From contig JAJYDT010000010.1 in the NCBI GenBank assembly GCA_021777335.1, positions 1 to 54,563 of the forward strand: 54,563 nt of DNA, read 5' to 3'. A model generated the notes under the pieces. The model saw only the letters and a list, made by a program, of their open reading frames with translations. It ran no database searches and was not told the DNA's origin. Shown here piece by piece: positions 27,679 through 37,534 of this stretch (within the stretch, counting starts at the first letter, position 1; each line of letters starts with the position of its first letter). This DNA is from Pseudomonadota bacterium (GTDB taxonomy: Bacteria; Pseudomonadota; Gammaproteobacteria; Acidiferrobacterales; Acidiferrobacteraceae). The position numbers were made by a program, and so were the translations under genes.

Positions 27679-30600
27679 TTAATCGGAATAGATCAAGTGC
27701 ACATGGCCGTCCCCAGCGATCTTGGAAAGCCTGCGGATCACGGTATCCGTTGGATCAATGCGCCACTCCTCTCCAAAGGCGATCTCGGCCTCCGCATCCT
27801 GCCGCCGGTAACTCACAACGACCTGACATCGGCCCGGTCTCGGATTGAGCGCGTCCTTGAGCTCCTGCACAATACCGGTCTCTGCGGCGGCGCGCTCGTC
27901 GAGCTCAATCACGAGTCGGCGTGCAAAACGGATACGCGCCTCGGCCATGCTGTAGATCTCCTCCGCCGACATCCGAAACCCTCCGGAGTACTCATCTACG
28001 CTGACCGTACCCTTGACCACCAGCAGGTCATCCTTGACAAGGAGCTCCCGTTTCTCCTGATACATCTCGGAAAATACGGCAAGCTCGATGCGGCCGGTGC
28101 GATCATCCAGAGTAACAAACGCCATGCGGTCACCTCGGCGCGTCACCAGGGTGCGAACCGCAGCCACGAGGCCAGCAATAATGATCACCTCGCTTTCTGA
28201 AGGTCTGATCTCCGCGATCGACGAATCCACGATATTCCGGAGCTCCATCTCATACGGCTCGATCGGATGACCGGTGAGGTACAGACCAAGCGTCTGTTTC
28301 TCGCCCGACAGTCGTTCCTCCTTGCTCCATTCCGGGACGTTCGCCTCGGGTATGCCGGAACCGGACTCAACCCTGCCAAAAAGGTCTTCCTGGCCTGCGC
28401 CTGCATCGCGCGCATGGCGACCCGCAGCTAGCAGTGCGGTATCGAGACCCGCGAGCAGGGCTGCACGATGACTGCCGACAGAATCCATGGCGCCCGCCTT
28501 GATCAGGCATTCTATCGTACGCCGGTTGACCTTCCTCAGATCGACCCGTCGGCAGAAATCTAGCAAGTCGGCGAATGGGGTTACACCGCGCGCAGTCAGT
28601 ATCGCTTCAATCGCGGATGCACCGAGCCCCTTGATCGCCCCGAGACCATAAAGGATCGTATGCTTGTCGAGGGGAGCGAATTCATACGCACAGAGATTGA
28701 CATCCGGAGGGCGTAGATTCAGCTTCATGTCGCGACACTCAGCGATCATTGTGACGATTTTGTCCGTGTTATCCATATCCGCCGACAGCACTGCGGCCAT
28801 GAACGCCGCGGGATAGTGGGCCTTGAGCCAGGCTGTCTGGTACGCAACGAGCGCGTATGCAGCCGAGTGGGAGCGGTTGAAACCGTATCCCGCGAATTTC
28901 TCGATGAGATTGAATATTTGTGCCGCCAATTTCCCGCTGTAGCCGCGGGCGCAGGCGCCGCTGATGAACCCCTCACGCTGTTGTGCCATTTCCTCTGGCT
29001 TCTTCTTGCCCATGGCACGTCGCAACAGGTCCGCACGTCCGAGCGTATAGCCGGCTAGAACCTGCGCAATCTGCATTGCCTGTTCCTGATACAGAATCAC
29101 GCCATACGTCGGCTTCAGAATCGGTTCGAGCACCGGATGCGGATACTCGATCCGTATCCTCTTATGCTTGCGCTCGATGAAATCATCAACCATTCCCGAC
29201 TGCAACGGCCCAGGACGGAACAACGCCACCAGCGCCACGATCTCCTCAAATGTGTCCGGCTGCAGCCTCAGGATAAGATCTTTCATACCGCGCGATTCCA
29301 GCTGGAACATCGCCGTGGTATGACACGATTTAAGCAGGGCAAAGGTAGCTGGGTCGTCGACCGGAAGCTGTTCCATCACAAGTGCCGCTTCGCCCCTATG
29401 GGCGCATTCCGAGTTGATGAACTTGAGCGCCTTGTTGATGATAGTAAGCGTGCGCAAACCCAGAAAGTCGAACTTGACGAGCCCCAGGCTCTCCACATCA
29501 TCCTTGTCAAGCTGGGTCACCATCTGCTTTGCTCCGGGCTCGCAGTACAGTGGCATGAAATCTGTGAGGTCTGTTGGCGCAATCACCACCCCGCCCGCAT
29601 GCTTTCCGGCGTTGCGTGAAAGACCCTCGAGGCGCTTGGCAATGTCGAGCAAGGCGCGCACGTCCTCTTCGGTTTCGTACCGCTCCTTGAGCTGAGGCTC
29701 CTGCTCAATCGCACGATCAAGCGTGATCCCAAGTTCCGCCGGGATGAGCTTGGCAAGTTTATCCACGTATCCATAGGGGTGGCCGAGCACGCGGCCGACG
29801 TCGCGTACAACAGCCTTCGCCATCATGGTGCCATACGTGATGATCTGAGACACCTTGTTCTTGCCATATCGCTGCGTGACATACTCAATGACACGGTCGC
29901 GTCCTTCCATGCAGAAATCCACATCGAAGTCCGGAAGCGACACGCGCTCCGGATTCAGGAACCGCTCGAACAGGAGCGCATGGCGGATAGGGTCAAGTTC
30001 GGTGATCCCGAGCGCGAATGCAACGAGCGACCCGGCCCCAGATCCTCTCCCGGGACCCACCGGAACATCATTGCTCTTGGCCCATGCGATGAAGTCAGCA
30101 ACAATGAGAAAATACCCGGGAAACCCCATCTTGTTGATGACCGAAAGCTCGACGTCAAGCCGGTGCCGATAAGGATCACGCTCAGCAGAGGGAACACTGC
30201 ACGCATCAAGGCGCGCGGCGAGACCGCCCTCGCTCTGTTGCTGGAGCACACGCGCGACATCCATGCCTTCCGGTACCGGGAACTCAGGAAGGTGATACTG
30301 ATCGAACTCCAGACGGAAGTTGCACCGCTTTGCGATTTCGACCGTATTCTCAAGCGCGCTTGGGATATCATGGAAGAGCGCCGTCATCTCTTCGGAAGAG
30401 CGGAAATACTGCTGGTGCGTAAAGCGCTTCGGTCTGCGTGCGTCCGTCAGCACATGACCTTCATGAATGCAGACACGTATCTCGTGGGCATCGAAATCCG
30501 TCTGGTCTAAAAAATGCACATGATTGGTCGCGACGACCGGCACCTGCATCCGGTCCGCGAGCCGCAACGCCTCCTGGTTATACTCCTCCTGGAATGGTTG

Positions 30601-31119
30601 TCCCGTACGCTGGAGCTCGAGATAGTATCGCCCGGGAAACAGGCCCTGATACTGTCTCACGAGCTCTTCGGCGCGTTGCGCACGGGACGAGAGAAGCGCC
30701 ATGCCCACATCCCCCTGATCAGCGCCCGATAATGCGATAAGGCCTCCGGTTGCGCCTTCGAGCCATTCTAGGGCGATGCATGCCCGGCCCCGCACCTGTC
30801 CCTCGACGTATGCCCGCGTGAGCAGCCTGCTCAGGTTTCGGTATCCCGAGAGGTCCTGACAGAGGAGCACCATCCGGAACGTCTTGTCCCCTTCGCCGTC
30901 CGCAACCACGCGGACATCTGCACCGATGATCGGCTTGATCCCGGCAGCCACCGCCGCCCGGTAGAACTTGACCATTGCAAAGAGATTGCCGAGATCAGTG
31001 ACAGCGACGGCAGGCATGCTCAGCTCGCGAGCGCGCGTCATCAATTCGTCGAGGCGGACAATGCCGTCCGCAAGAGAGAACTCCGAATGAACATGCAGAT
31101 GAATGAATGTCTGTTTCAT
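27679..31119 (-). CDS. dnaE: DNA polymerase III subunit alpha
   Basis: This 1146-residue catalytic subunit of the replicative polymerase has an N-terminal PHP domain (FIHLHVHSEFSLADG), then the C-family palm with GPGRGSGAGSLVAFALGI and catalytic Asps in SLPDFDVDFCMEGRD. QIITYGTM, AGKHAGGVVI and GYGFNRSHSAAYALVAYQTAWLKAHYP are typical. A helix-hairpin-helix region and OB domain follow (EVIIIAGLVAAVRTLVTRRGDRMAFVTLDD). The ATG at 31119 is chosen from MKQTFIHLHVH. It follows rnhB by 2 bases. Confidence 0.98.
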   Translation of the reverse strand: MKQTFIHLHVHSEFSLADGIVRLDELMTRARELSMPAVAVTDLGNLFAMVKFYRAAVAAGIKPIIGADVRVVADGEGDKTFRMVLLCQDLSGYRNLSRLLTRAYVEGQVRGRACIALEWLEGATGGLIALSGADQGDVGMALLSSRAQRAEELVRQYQGLFPGRYYLELQRTGQPFQEEYNQEALRLADRMQVPVVATNHVHFLDQTDFDAHEIRVCIHEGHVLTDARRPKRFTHQQYFRSSEEMTALFHDIPSALENTVEIAKRCNFRLEFDQYHLPEFPVPEGMDVARVLQQQSEGGLAARLDACSVPSAERDPYRHRLDVELSVINKMGFPGYFLIVADFIAWAKSNDVPVGPGRGSGAGSLVAFALGITELDPIRHALLFERFLNPERVSLPDFDVDFCMEGRDRVIEYVTQRYGKNKVSQIITYGTMMAKAVVRDVGRVLGHPYGYVDKLAKLIPAELGITLDRAIEQEPQLKERYETEEDVRALLDIAKRLEGLSRNAGKHAGGVVIAPTDLTDFMPLYCEPGAKQMVTQLDKDDVESLGLVKFDFLGLRTLTIINKALKFINSECAHRGEAALVMEQLPVDDPATFALLKSCHTTAMFQLESRGMKDLILRLQPDTFEEIVALVALFRPGPLQSGMVDDFIERKHKRIRIEYPHPVLEPILKPTYGVILYQEQAMQIAQVLAGYTLGRADLLRRAMGKKKPEEMAQQREGFISGACARGYSGKLAAQIFNLIEKFAGYGFNRSHSAAYALVAYQTAWLKAHYPAAFMAAVLSADMDNTDKIVTMIAECRDMKLNLRPPDVNLCAYEFAPLDKHTILYGLGAIKGLGASAIEAILTARGVTPFADLLDFCRRVDLRKVNRRTIECLIKAGAMDSVGSHRAALLAGLDTALLAAGRHARDAGAGQEDLFGRVESGSGIPEANVPEWSKEERLSGEKQTLGLYLTGHPIEPYEMELRNIVDSSIAEIRPSESEVIIIAGLVAAVRTLVTRRGDRMAFVTLDDRTGRIELAVFSEMYQEKRELLVKDDLLVVKGTVSVDEYSGGFRMSAEEIYSMAEARIRFARRLVIELDERAAAETGIVQELKDALNPRPGRCQVVVSYRRQDAEAEIAFGEEWRIDPTDTVIRRLSKIAGDGHVHLIYSD

Positions 31120-31121
31120 AG

Positions 31122-31760
31122 TCAGCGCTCTGGCCCCTTGACCTCTCTCCACTCCGCATCCGTACCATTGTCCCGGAGCTGAAACGATACGCCCATGGCG
31201 CGCCGCACAGGCTCGAAACTGCGACGGTGAATCGGACAGGGTCCGTATTTCCTGAGCGCGTCGACGTGAGACCGGGTTCCGTAACCTTTATGGCTCTGGA
31301 AACCATAGACCGGATAACGCTCGTGCCACTCGCACATTTCGAGGTCCCGCGCGACCTTGGCGAGAATCGAGGCCGCGGAGATCTCGGGTACCAGCGCGTC
31401 ACCGTGGATGATGGCACGCACGGGACAGGTGAGCGCCGGACAGTGCGTCCCATCGACGAGCGCAAGCACGGGCAGCCGTGGCAATGCATCAACCGCGCGC
31501 TTCATGGCAAGCAGCGCCGCCTGCAAAATATTGAGCCGGTCGATTTCCTCGACATCGGCCCGTCCGAGTGCCCAACATACTGCGACCTGCTTGATCTCTG
31601 CCGCGAGCATGGTACGCCGCGGGGCCGACAGGGTCTTCGAGTCGGCGACCCCCGCGACCGGCCGCTTGCAGTGCAGTATAACAGCCGCCGCCAACACCGG
31701 ACCCGCAAGGGGGCCCACGCCGGCTTCATCGATACCAGCGACAAGACGCGCCATACGCAT
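31122..31760 (-). CDS. rnhB: Ribonuclease HII
   Basis: This 212-residue enzyme removes ribonucleotides and RNA from DNA-RNA hybrids. The catalytic motif [14 protein letters not shown] holds the first Asp-Glu pair, with further acidic residues in VADSKTLS and ALVDGTHCP and in [17 protein letters not shown]-terminal [27 protein letters not shown] fits the family. It begins 3 bases after the lpxB stop. A second Met two residues in is an alternative start. Confidence 0.97.
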   Translation of the reverse strand: MRMARLVAGIDEAGVGPLAGPVLAAAVILHCKRPVAGVADSKTLSAPRRTMLAAEIKQVAVCWALGRADVEEIDRLNILQAALLAMKRAVDALPRLPVLALVDGTHCPALTCPVRAIIHGDALVPEISAASILAKVARDLEMCEWHERYPVYGFQSHKGYGTRSHVDALRKYGPCPIHRRSFEPVRRAMGVSFQLRDNGTDAEWREVKGPER

Positions 31761-31763
31761 GCC

Positions 31764-32909
31764 CTACCCTCTGTTCTTTAGCAGGCCGGCAATGGCATCG
31801 GCTGCCCGCTGGGTCGCACCACGGCGGAGCCGCTTATGCATCGCGAGATAGGTCCTGAGCAGACTCCGGGCATCGGACGATCCACGCTCAAGCTGTTTTT
31901 CGATCGCGGCCCCCAAAAGTTCTGGACGGGCCTGTTTCTGCATCAGTTCCGGCACGAGCAACCTGCCCGCCAGATGGTTTGGCAACGCATACATCGTGAC
32001 GTGTGACAACAAACGAATCAAGAGCGCGCTAACAGGCGATACCTTGTAGGTAACCACCATCGGACGCTTGAGCAGTGCCGCCTCCAGGGTAGCTGTCCCC
32101 GAGGCAACCAGTACCGCATCGGAGGCAGCCATAACCTCCCGTGAATGCCCCGAAAAGCGCGTGATTGGCACGTCCCACGCATCGGCGCGCTTTATTGCTT
32201 CCTCGAACAGCAGACGCCCCGGGCGGCTCACAAACGGAATCGCGAAGTGCATGTCCGGGTGCCGCACATAGAGCCACTGGGCCGTAAGGACAAACAGATC
32301 GGAATGCGCCTTGAGCTCGCTCTCACGGCTGCCGGGAAGAAGCGCAATGATGGTCCGGTCCTCCGGCAGACGCAACATACGCCGGTATCCGGGCTGATCA
32401 ATCTCGAAATCGATCTCATCGGCCATGGGGTGGCCAACGTAACGAACCGGGACGCCCTTTCCGTGATAGTACTTCGCCTCAAACGGAAACAACGTGAGCA
32501 TCAGATCCACCGCCTGCCGAATCTTTGCAATCCGGTAACCGCGCCACGCCCACACGGTCGGGCTTACATAGTGGACCACCGGAACCCCGATGCGCCGGAG
32601 CACCGTCTCGATGCGGATATTGAAATCCGGGGCATCGATACCAATGAAGAGATCCGGAGGGTGGCTCCGAAAATGGTTTATCAAGTCGCGACGGATCTGA
32701 CTGATCTCCGAATAACGGGCAAGCGCCTCAGAGATCCCTACGACCGATAGCCGTTCCATGGGGAACAGGGATACGCACCCGAGCGCAGCCATGCGCGCTC
32801 CGCAGATGCCCTCGAACCGGCTATCCGGGAACCTCTCGCGGAGCGCCTTGATCAGGTCCGCGCCCAGGATGTCACCAGACACCTCTCCCGCCACCACACC
32901 GATACGCAT
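31764..32909 (-). CDS. lpxB: Lipid-A-disaccharide synthase
   Basis: This 381-residue GT19 glycosyltransferase joins UDP-2,3-diacylglucosamine and lipid X to form the lipid A disaccharide at the inner membrane. Motifs include GEVSGDILGADLIKALRE, SVVGISEAL, GIDAPDFNIRIE, VHYVSPTVWAWRGYRI, YVGHPMADEI, ALLPGSRESELKAH and VASGTATLEAALLKRPMVVTYK. Length is normal. It is the fourth gene of lpxD-fabZ-lpxA-lpxB. Confidence 0.98.
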   Translation of the reverse strand: MRIGVVAGEVSGDILGADLIKALRERFPDSRFEGICGARMAALGCVSLFPMERLSVVGISEALARYSEISQIRRDLINHFRSHPPDLFIGIDAPDFNIRIETVLRRIGVPVVHYVSPTVWAWRGYRIAKIRQAVDLMLTLFPFEAKYYHGKGVPVRYVGHPMADEIDFEIDQPGYRRMLRLPEDRTIIALLPGSRESELKAHSDLFVLTAQWLYVRHPDMHFAIPFVSRPGRLLFEEAIKRADAWDVPITRFSGHSREVMAASDAVLVASGTATLEAALLKRPMVVTYKVSPVSALLIRLLSHVTMYALPNHLAGRLLVPELMQKQARPELLGAAIEKQLERGSSDARSLLRTYLAMHKRLRRGATQRAADAIAGLLKNRG

Positions 32910-32921
32910 GAAAACCCTGTA

Positions 32922-33689
32922 TTAGCGGATGATCCCCCGCTCGGTCGTGCCAATGAAGTCTGCAAATGCCGCGACCTCGCGGCATTCGCGCATTTGCTGC
33001 AGTTGCTCAATCGCCTCCTCAAGACGCAGGCCTGACCGATAGGTGAGCCTATAGGCTTTTCGCAGCGCACTGATGGCTTCCACGGAAAACCCCCGCCGCT
33101 TAAGGCCGGTCAGATTGATCCCATGGGGCTTTGCGGTATTGCCCGAGGCCAGTATGAATGGGGGCACATCCTTGAAACTGACCGTACCGATCGCCGTCAT
33201 GGCATGGGCCCCTAGTCGACAGAACTGATGCATGCCCGTGAAACCGCCGAGCACCGCGTAATCGTCGACCGTCACGTGGCCCGCAAGACTCGCACAGTTT
33301 GCAAATATGGTGTGGTTCCCGACGTGACAATCGTGCGCGATATGGACATAGGCCATGAACAGGTTATCGCAGCCAATGCGTGTTACGGAGCCACCGCCGG
33401 CTGTACCGCGACTCATCGTACAGTATTCACGGATGATGTTCCGGTCACCAATCTCAAGAGAGGAGTGCTCACCCCGATACTTGAGGTCCTGAGGGACCTC
33501 CCCAAGCGACGAGAACTGGTAAATGCGGTTGTCGGAGCCGATGCGTGCAGGCCCGTTGATCACGACGTGTGGGCCGACCCAGGTGCCGGAGCCGATCTCC
33601 ACCTCCGGACCAATTACGGAGAATGCCCCAATATGCACGTCTTCCGCGATCCTGGCCGACGGATCGACGAGCGCGTGCGGATGAATCAT
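32922..33689 (-). CDS. lpxA: UDP-N-acetylglucosamine acyltransferase
   Basis: This 255-residue trimeric left-handed beta-helix enzyme adds the first acyl chain to UDP-GlcNAc. Hexapeptide repeats run from [23 protein letters not shown] onwards. The catalytic His is in [31 protein letters not shown], and [17 protein letters not shown] follows. The C-terminal helical part begins near [15 protein letters not shown]. The start at 33689 overlaps the fabZ stop as ATGA. Confidence 0.98.
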   Translation of the reverse strand: MIHPHALVDPSARIAEDVHIGAFSVIGPEVEIGSGTWVGPHVVINGPARIGSDNRIYQFSSLGEVPQDLKYRGEHSSLEIGDRNIIREYCTMSRGTAGGGSVTRIGCDNLFMAYVHIAHDCHVGNHTIFANCASLAGHVTVDDYAVLGGFTGMHQFCRLGAHAMTAIGTVSFKDVPPFILASGNTAKPHGINLTGLKRRGFSVEAISALRKAYRLTYRSGLRLEEAIEQLQQMRECREVAAFADFIGTTERGIIR

Positions 33690-34132
33690 GCGAGCTTCCT
33701 GTAGGTGCACATAAGTTCTGCGGAACAACAAAGCTTGTCATCGACGTGCGCGCTTGTACTGAAACGCCATATGCCCTGCATTTTGCGTTCGAGTGTCACG
33801 TTTATCCGCAGCTGGTCCCCGGGCTCCACAGGATGTTTGAATCTGGCCTTGTCTATGCCGACAAAAAAGTACACCGCGTCCTTGCCTGGCAGTTCCCCCA
33901 TCGTCTTGAACGAAAGCACCGCGCACGCCTGTGCCATGGCTTCAACTACCAGCACGCCAGGCATTACTGGAAAATGAGGAAAATGGCCTTGAAAAAATGG
34001 CTCGTTGATCGTGACGTTCTTTATCGCCGTAAGCGACTTCCCGTCTACATAATCCAGGACACGGTCAATCAGCAGAAACGGGTAACGGTGTGGCAGATGC
34101 TGCAAGACCTCGTGGATATCGAGCTTATTCAA
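33686..34132 (-). CDS. fabZ: 3-hydroxyacyl-ACP dehydratase FabZ
   Basis: This 148-residue hot-dog-fold enzyme dehydrates 3-hydroxyacyl-ACP in fatty-acid elongation. [51 protein letters not shown] and [14 protein letters not shown] are family hallmarks, with the active-site His in PHRYPF and Glu in VVEAMAQ. Placement between lpxD and lpxA balances fatty-acid and lipid A synthesis, which compete for the same 3-hydroxyacyl-ACP pool. It overlaps lpxD by 8 bases. Confidence 0.98.
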   Translation of the reverse strand: MNKLDIHEVLQHLPHRYPFLLIDRVLDYVDGKSLTAIKNVTINEPFFQGHFPHFPVMPGVLVVEAMAQACAVLSFKTMGELPGKDAVYFFVGIDKARFKHPVEPGDQLRINVTLERKMQGIWRFSTSAHVDDKLCCSAELMCTYRKLA

Positions 34133-35183
34133 AATGTTCTCCCGGTAACATCTGTTTTATCTTTTCCTCAATCTTCATGAGCCTGCGTACCACCTGATCC
34201 AGCTGGCGGAACCGGACCGCATTCTTCCGCCATTCAGTGACTGGCCGGGCGGACATCGTCGACGAATAGATGCCCGGCTCGGTGATGGAACCGGTAACGG
34301 AGGTCTTACCCATGATGGTGACATCGTCGGCAATTGCGAGATGTCCGCCAATGCCTGCTCCTCCCCCAATCATGCACCGCTTGCCGATATGCGCGCTTCC
34401 AGCAATTCCAACACACCCGGCGACAGCGGAATGTGCGCCGATGTGCACGTTGTGCCCAACCTGAATAAGGTTATCAAGCTTCACACCATCCTCGATGACG
34501 GTGTCACCCAGTGCACCGCGATCGATGCTGGTGTTGGATCCGACTTCCACGTCGTTACCAATGATCACGCGCCCGATCTGTGCGATCTTGACCCAAGCCG
34601 CGCCGTCGCGCGCGTAGCCGAACCCATCGCTGCCGATGACTGCGCCGGGGTGGATGATGCAGCGCTCGCCGATCACGCAGCCTGCGAGGACGGTGACCCG
34701 CGCGACCAGACGGGTGTGGGCACTGATGGTGGTGCCTGAACCCACGTAGCAACCCGGCCCGACCGTCACGTGTTCGCCAATAACAGCGCCTGGATCGAGG
34801 ATCGCCAGAGGCCCAATCCACGCGGTTGGCGCCACGCAGGCACCGGGTGCCACCACGGCCGACGGATGGACGCCGCATCCCGGTAACTGTTCTGGCCGAA
34901 GCGCGTGCGCGGCACGGGCGAACCCAAGCCGCGGGTTATCCATGATCAGGGTGGTCCCTGAAAATGCATCAGCATCCTTCTGTGTCAATATGACCGCGCC
35001 GGCACGCGTCTGCCCCAGCTGCCGAAGGTACTTAGGCTCCGCCACATAGGCGAGATCGTTCGGGCCCGCGGTGTCAAGAGGCGCAAGCCCCTTAATGCGC
35101 AACGCTTCATCGCCGCGCGCGACGGCACCAATGCAACGCGCAAGATCCCCCACAGTCACCGATAATATCGGTTGATCGCTCAT
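34125..35183 (-). CDS. lpxD: UDP-3-O-(3-hydroxyacyl)glucosamine N-acyltransferase
   Basis: This 352-residue enzyme performs the third step of lipid A synthesis. The N-terminal uridine-binding domain ([28 protein letters not shown]) is followed by a left-handed beta-helix of hexapeptide repeats, with catalytic His in [28 protein letters not shown]. The C-terminal helix ([27 protein letters not shown]) binds acyl-ACP. It begins 45 bp after bamA, with no skp between. Confidence 0.98.
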   Translation of the reverse strand: MSDQPILSVTVGDLARCIGAVARGDEALRIKGLAPLDTAGPNDLAYVAEPKYLRQLGQTRAGAVILTQKDADAFSGTTLIMDNPRLGFARAAHALRPEQLPGCGVHPSAVVAPGACVAPTAWIGPLAILDPGAVIGEHVTVGPGCYVGSGTTISAHTRLVARVTVLAGCVIGERCIIHPGAVIGSDGFGYARDGAAWVKIAQIGRVIIGNDVEVGSNTSIDRGALGDTVIEDGVKLDNLIQVGHNVHIGAHSAVAGCVGIAGSAHIGKRCMIGGGAGIGGHLAIADDVTIMGKTSVTGSITEPGIYSSTMSARPVTEWRKNAVRFRQLDQVVRRLMKIEEKIKQMLPGEHFE

Positions 35184-35228
35184 CGGGTTGCCATTGGGGC
35201 TCGGACCGCCCCCTCCCTCACAACGTCG

Positions 35229-37517
35229 TCACTGGAAGAGCGTGCCCAGCGTGAATTGTAGAACCCGCGTGCTGTCACCGGGTTGCGCGTTAACGGCGTG
35301 CGCAAGGCTGATGCTAAGCGGTGCAATCGGTGAGAACCAGTTAAACGCTACACCGACGGAGTACCGCACCTGACCCAGAGCAATGGGCTGACCCGGCCCA
35401 TATACTTGACCTGAGTCCACAAACACGCTGAAGCGCATGGAACGATTGTGGGCGGACGTCCCCGGAACGGGAAACAGATATTCCACGCTTGCCAGCACCT
35501 CCTTGTTGCCCCCGATTGGATAATAGGGGGGTAAGACGTCTTTCGGGCCAAGCGTACGCGCCTGGTATCCGCGGACGGAATCGCTGCCACCCGCAAAAAA
35601 GTTTTCGAAGAACGGCAGCCCATTCGTCCCTCCGTAGCCGTTTCCGTACGCGAGCTGCCCATCCACCTTCACCGTCGTGCGCCGACTTACAGGATAATAC
35701 AGGTCTGCGAGATAGGCGAGCTTGTAGTATCGGAGGCCACCCGGCAGCGCGACCTCACCGGAAATACTCTGGTAAGTGCCCTTGGTCGGGAAAATCGCAT
35801 TGTTGAGGGTATCCCGAGTCCACCCCACGTTTGCCTTGATAACCCGGTTCGACGACCCGTACTGGTTAACAAAGAGCTGAGCCACCTCGGGGCTCGCGTT
35901 CGTGACTGAGATCTGAACCAGCTCATACGCCAGACCAACGCTGAGGGTGCGGTTCTCGCTGATCGGGATCCCGTAATTGACACCGGCGCCCTCGGTTCCC
36001 GAGCTATAAGCACCGATGTTCGCTGCAATCCCATTGAACGTGCTCGAAAACACGTTGAAAGTGCGGCTGATCCCACTCCGGGTATAGTATGGGTTCGTGT
36101 AACTCAGGTTGTAGTATCGGTCGACAAAGCTGTTGTTGGCACTGAGCGAGATCGATTTTCCAGTCCCGAACAGGTTCTGGTAGCTGATGCTGCCGTTAAG
36201 CAGCGGACCGTAAAGATCCGAGTAGCCGACCCCGATCAGAAAACTCCCGGTCGGGCGCTCCTTCACGTGGACATGAACATCCACCTCATCGGGATGACCG
36301 GGCACACGGCGCGTGTTCACCGTGACGCGATTGAAAAACCCGAGCCGCTTCAGACGCTCCACCGAACGCCGGATCTGCTTGCTCGAAAACACACCGCCCT
36401 CGAACTGCCGCATCTCACGGCGCAACACGTAATCGCGCGTGCTCGTGTTTCCAATGAACTTGATCTTGCGGACATAAACCCTTGGGCCCGGGTTGATCAC
36501 GATGCGAAAAGACACTTCGTGCGTCGCGCGATCGACCTTCGGCACCGCGCTTGCCTTCGCAAAGGCGTATCCTTTGTCGCCGAGCAGATCCATGATGCGC
36601 TTCGTGCTGTCTGTAACCTGCTGCCTCGAGAAATAGGCCCCAGGCTTGATTGAAACCAGCTTATCGAGCGTTGCCTGCGGTATCGGGAACTTCCCGACAA
36701 GACTATACGACGAAACGCGGTAGCGGTGGCCTTGGGTAACGTTGATGGTGATGTAGATCGACTCTTTGTCAGGCGTGATCGACACCTGGGTGGAATCGAT
36801 CGCGAACTCAAGGTACCCGCGATCCTCGTAATAGCTGCGAAGCTTTTCAAGATCTCCTCGCAGCTTCTGCTTCGAATACTGGTCATTTTTCGTGAAGAAA
36901 CTGAAGATGTCTGGTGTCCCCAGCGTGAAACGTTTCAGAAGCTTCTTCTGTTTGAACGCGCTATTACCCACGATGGTAATCTGCTGGATCTTCGCGACCT
37001 TGCCTTCTGCTACCACGATGTTTACGGAAACACGGTTTCTCGGAAGCTTGGTGATGGTGGGGGTGATCCGGACCCCGTAATACCCTCTCGCAAAATATTG
37101 GTTTCTCATCTGATGTTGCATCAGATCGAACATTGAGCGTTTGAATACTCGCCCTCTAGACAATCCGATCTGGGCAAGCGCCTTTTTCAGCACTTTTTTT
37201 CCGATCTCCTTTGCGCCCGTGATTTTTATACTGGCGATCGATGGCCGCTCGCGGACAACAACGATGAGATCATTGCCCTGACGTTCGAGCCGCACATCCT
37301 GGAAAAACCCTGTCTTAAAAAGTGCCTTGATCGCCTTCTGCATGCGCGCCGGCGTCAGCTTTTCGCCTATGCTGACAGGTAGATCATTGAATACCGTTCC
37401 CTTCGATATCCTCTGTAGTCCTTCGACACGGATCTTTTGAACGACAAATGACTGTGTTGCGTGGGCCGCAGGCAACAACAAAAGACAAACGACCAGCGCT
37501 GCAAGGAATTTCCGCAT
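35229..37517 (-). CDS. bamA: Outer-membrane protein assembly factor BamA
   Basis: This 762-residue core of the BAM machine inserts beta-barrels into the outer membrane. The signal peptide is MRKFLAALVVCLLLLPAAHA. Five POTRA domains follow (about 24-420), and the barrel contains the lid motif GSDSVRGYQARTLGP with the essential VRGY loop. The last residues are TLGTLFQ. A terminal Gln after the Phe is slightly unusual, since BamA proteins mostly end in an aromatic residue. It lies between rseP and lpxD, as normal. Confidence 0.98.
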   Translation of the reverse strand: MRKFLAALVVCLLLLPAAHATQSFVVQKIRVEGLQRISKGTVFNDLPVSIGEKLTPARMQKAIKALFKTGFFQDVRLERQGNDLIVVVRERPSIASIKITGAKEIGKKVLKKALAQIGLSRGRVFKRSMFDLMQHQMRNQYFARGYYGVRITPTITKLPRNRVSVNIVVAEGKVAKIQQITIVGNSAFKQKKLLKRFTLGTPDIFSFFTKNDQYSKQKLRGDLEKLRSYYEDRGYLEFAIDSTQVSITPDKESIYITINVTQGHRYRVSSYSLVGKFPIPQATLDKLVSIKPGAYFSRQQVTDSTKRIMDLLGDKGYAFAKASAVPKVDRATHEVSFRIVINPGPRVYVRKIKFIGNTSTRDYVLRREMRQFEGGVFSSKQIRRSVERLKRLGFFNRVTVNTRRVPGHPDEVDVHVHVKERPTGSFLIGVGYSDLYGPLLNGSISYQNLFGTGKSISLSANNSFVDRYYNLSYTNPYYTRSGISRTFNVFSSTFNGIAANIGAYSSGTEGAGVNYGIPISENRTLSVGLAYELVQISVTNASPEVAQLFVNQYGSSNRVIKANVGWTRDTLNNAIFPTKGTYQSISGEVALPGGLRYYKLAYLADLYYPVSRRTTVKVDGQLAYGNGYGGTNGLPFFENFFAGGSDSVRGYQARTLGPKDVLPPYYPIGGNKEVLASVEYLFPVPGTSAHNRSMRFSVFVDSGQVYGPGQPIALGQVRYSVGVAFNWFSPIAPLSISLAHAVNAQPGDSTRVLQFTLGTLFQ

Positions 37518-37534
37518 TAAGAGTGTGGCCGTAG

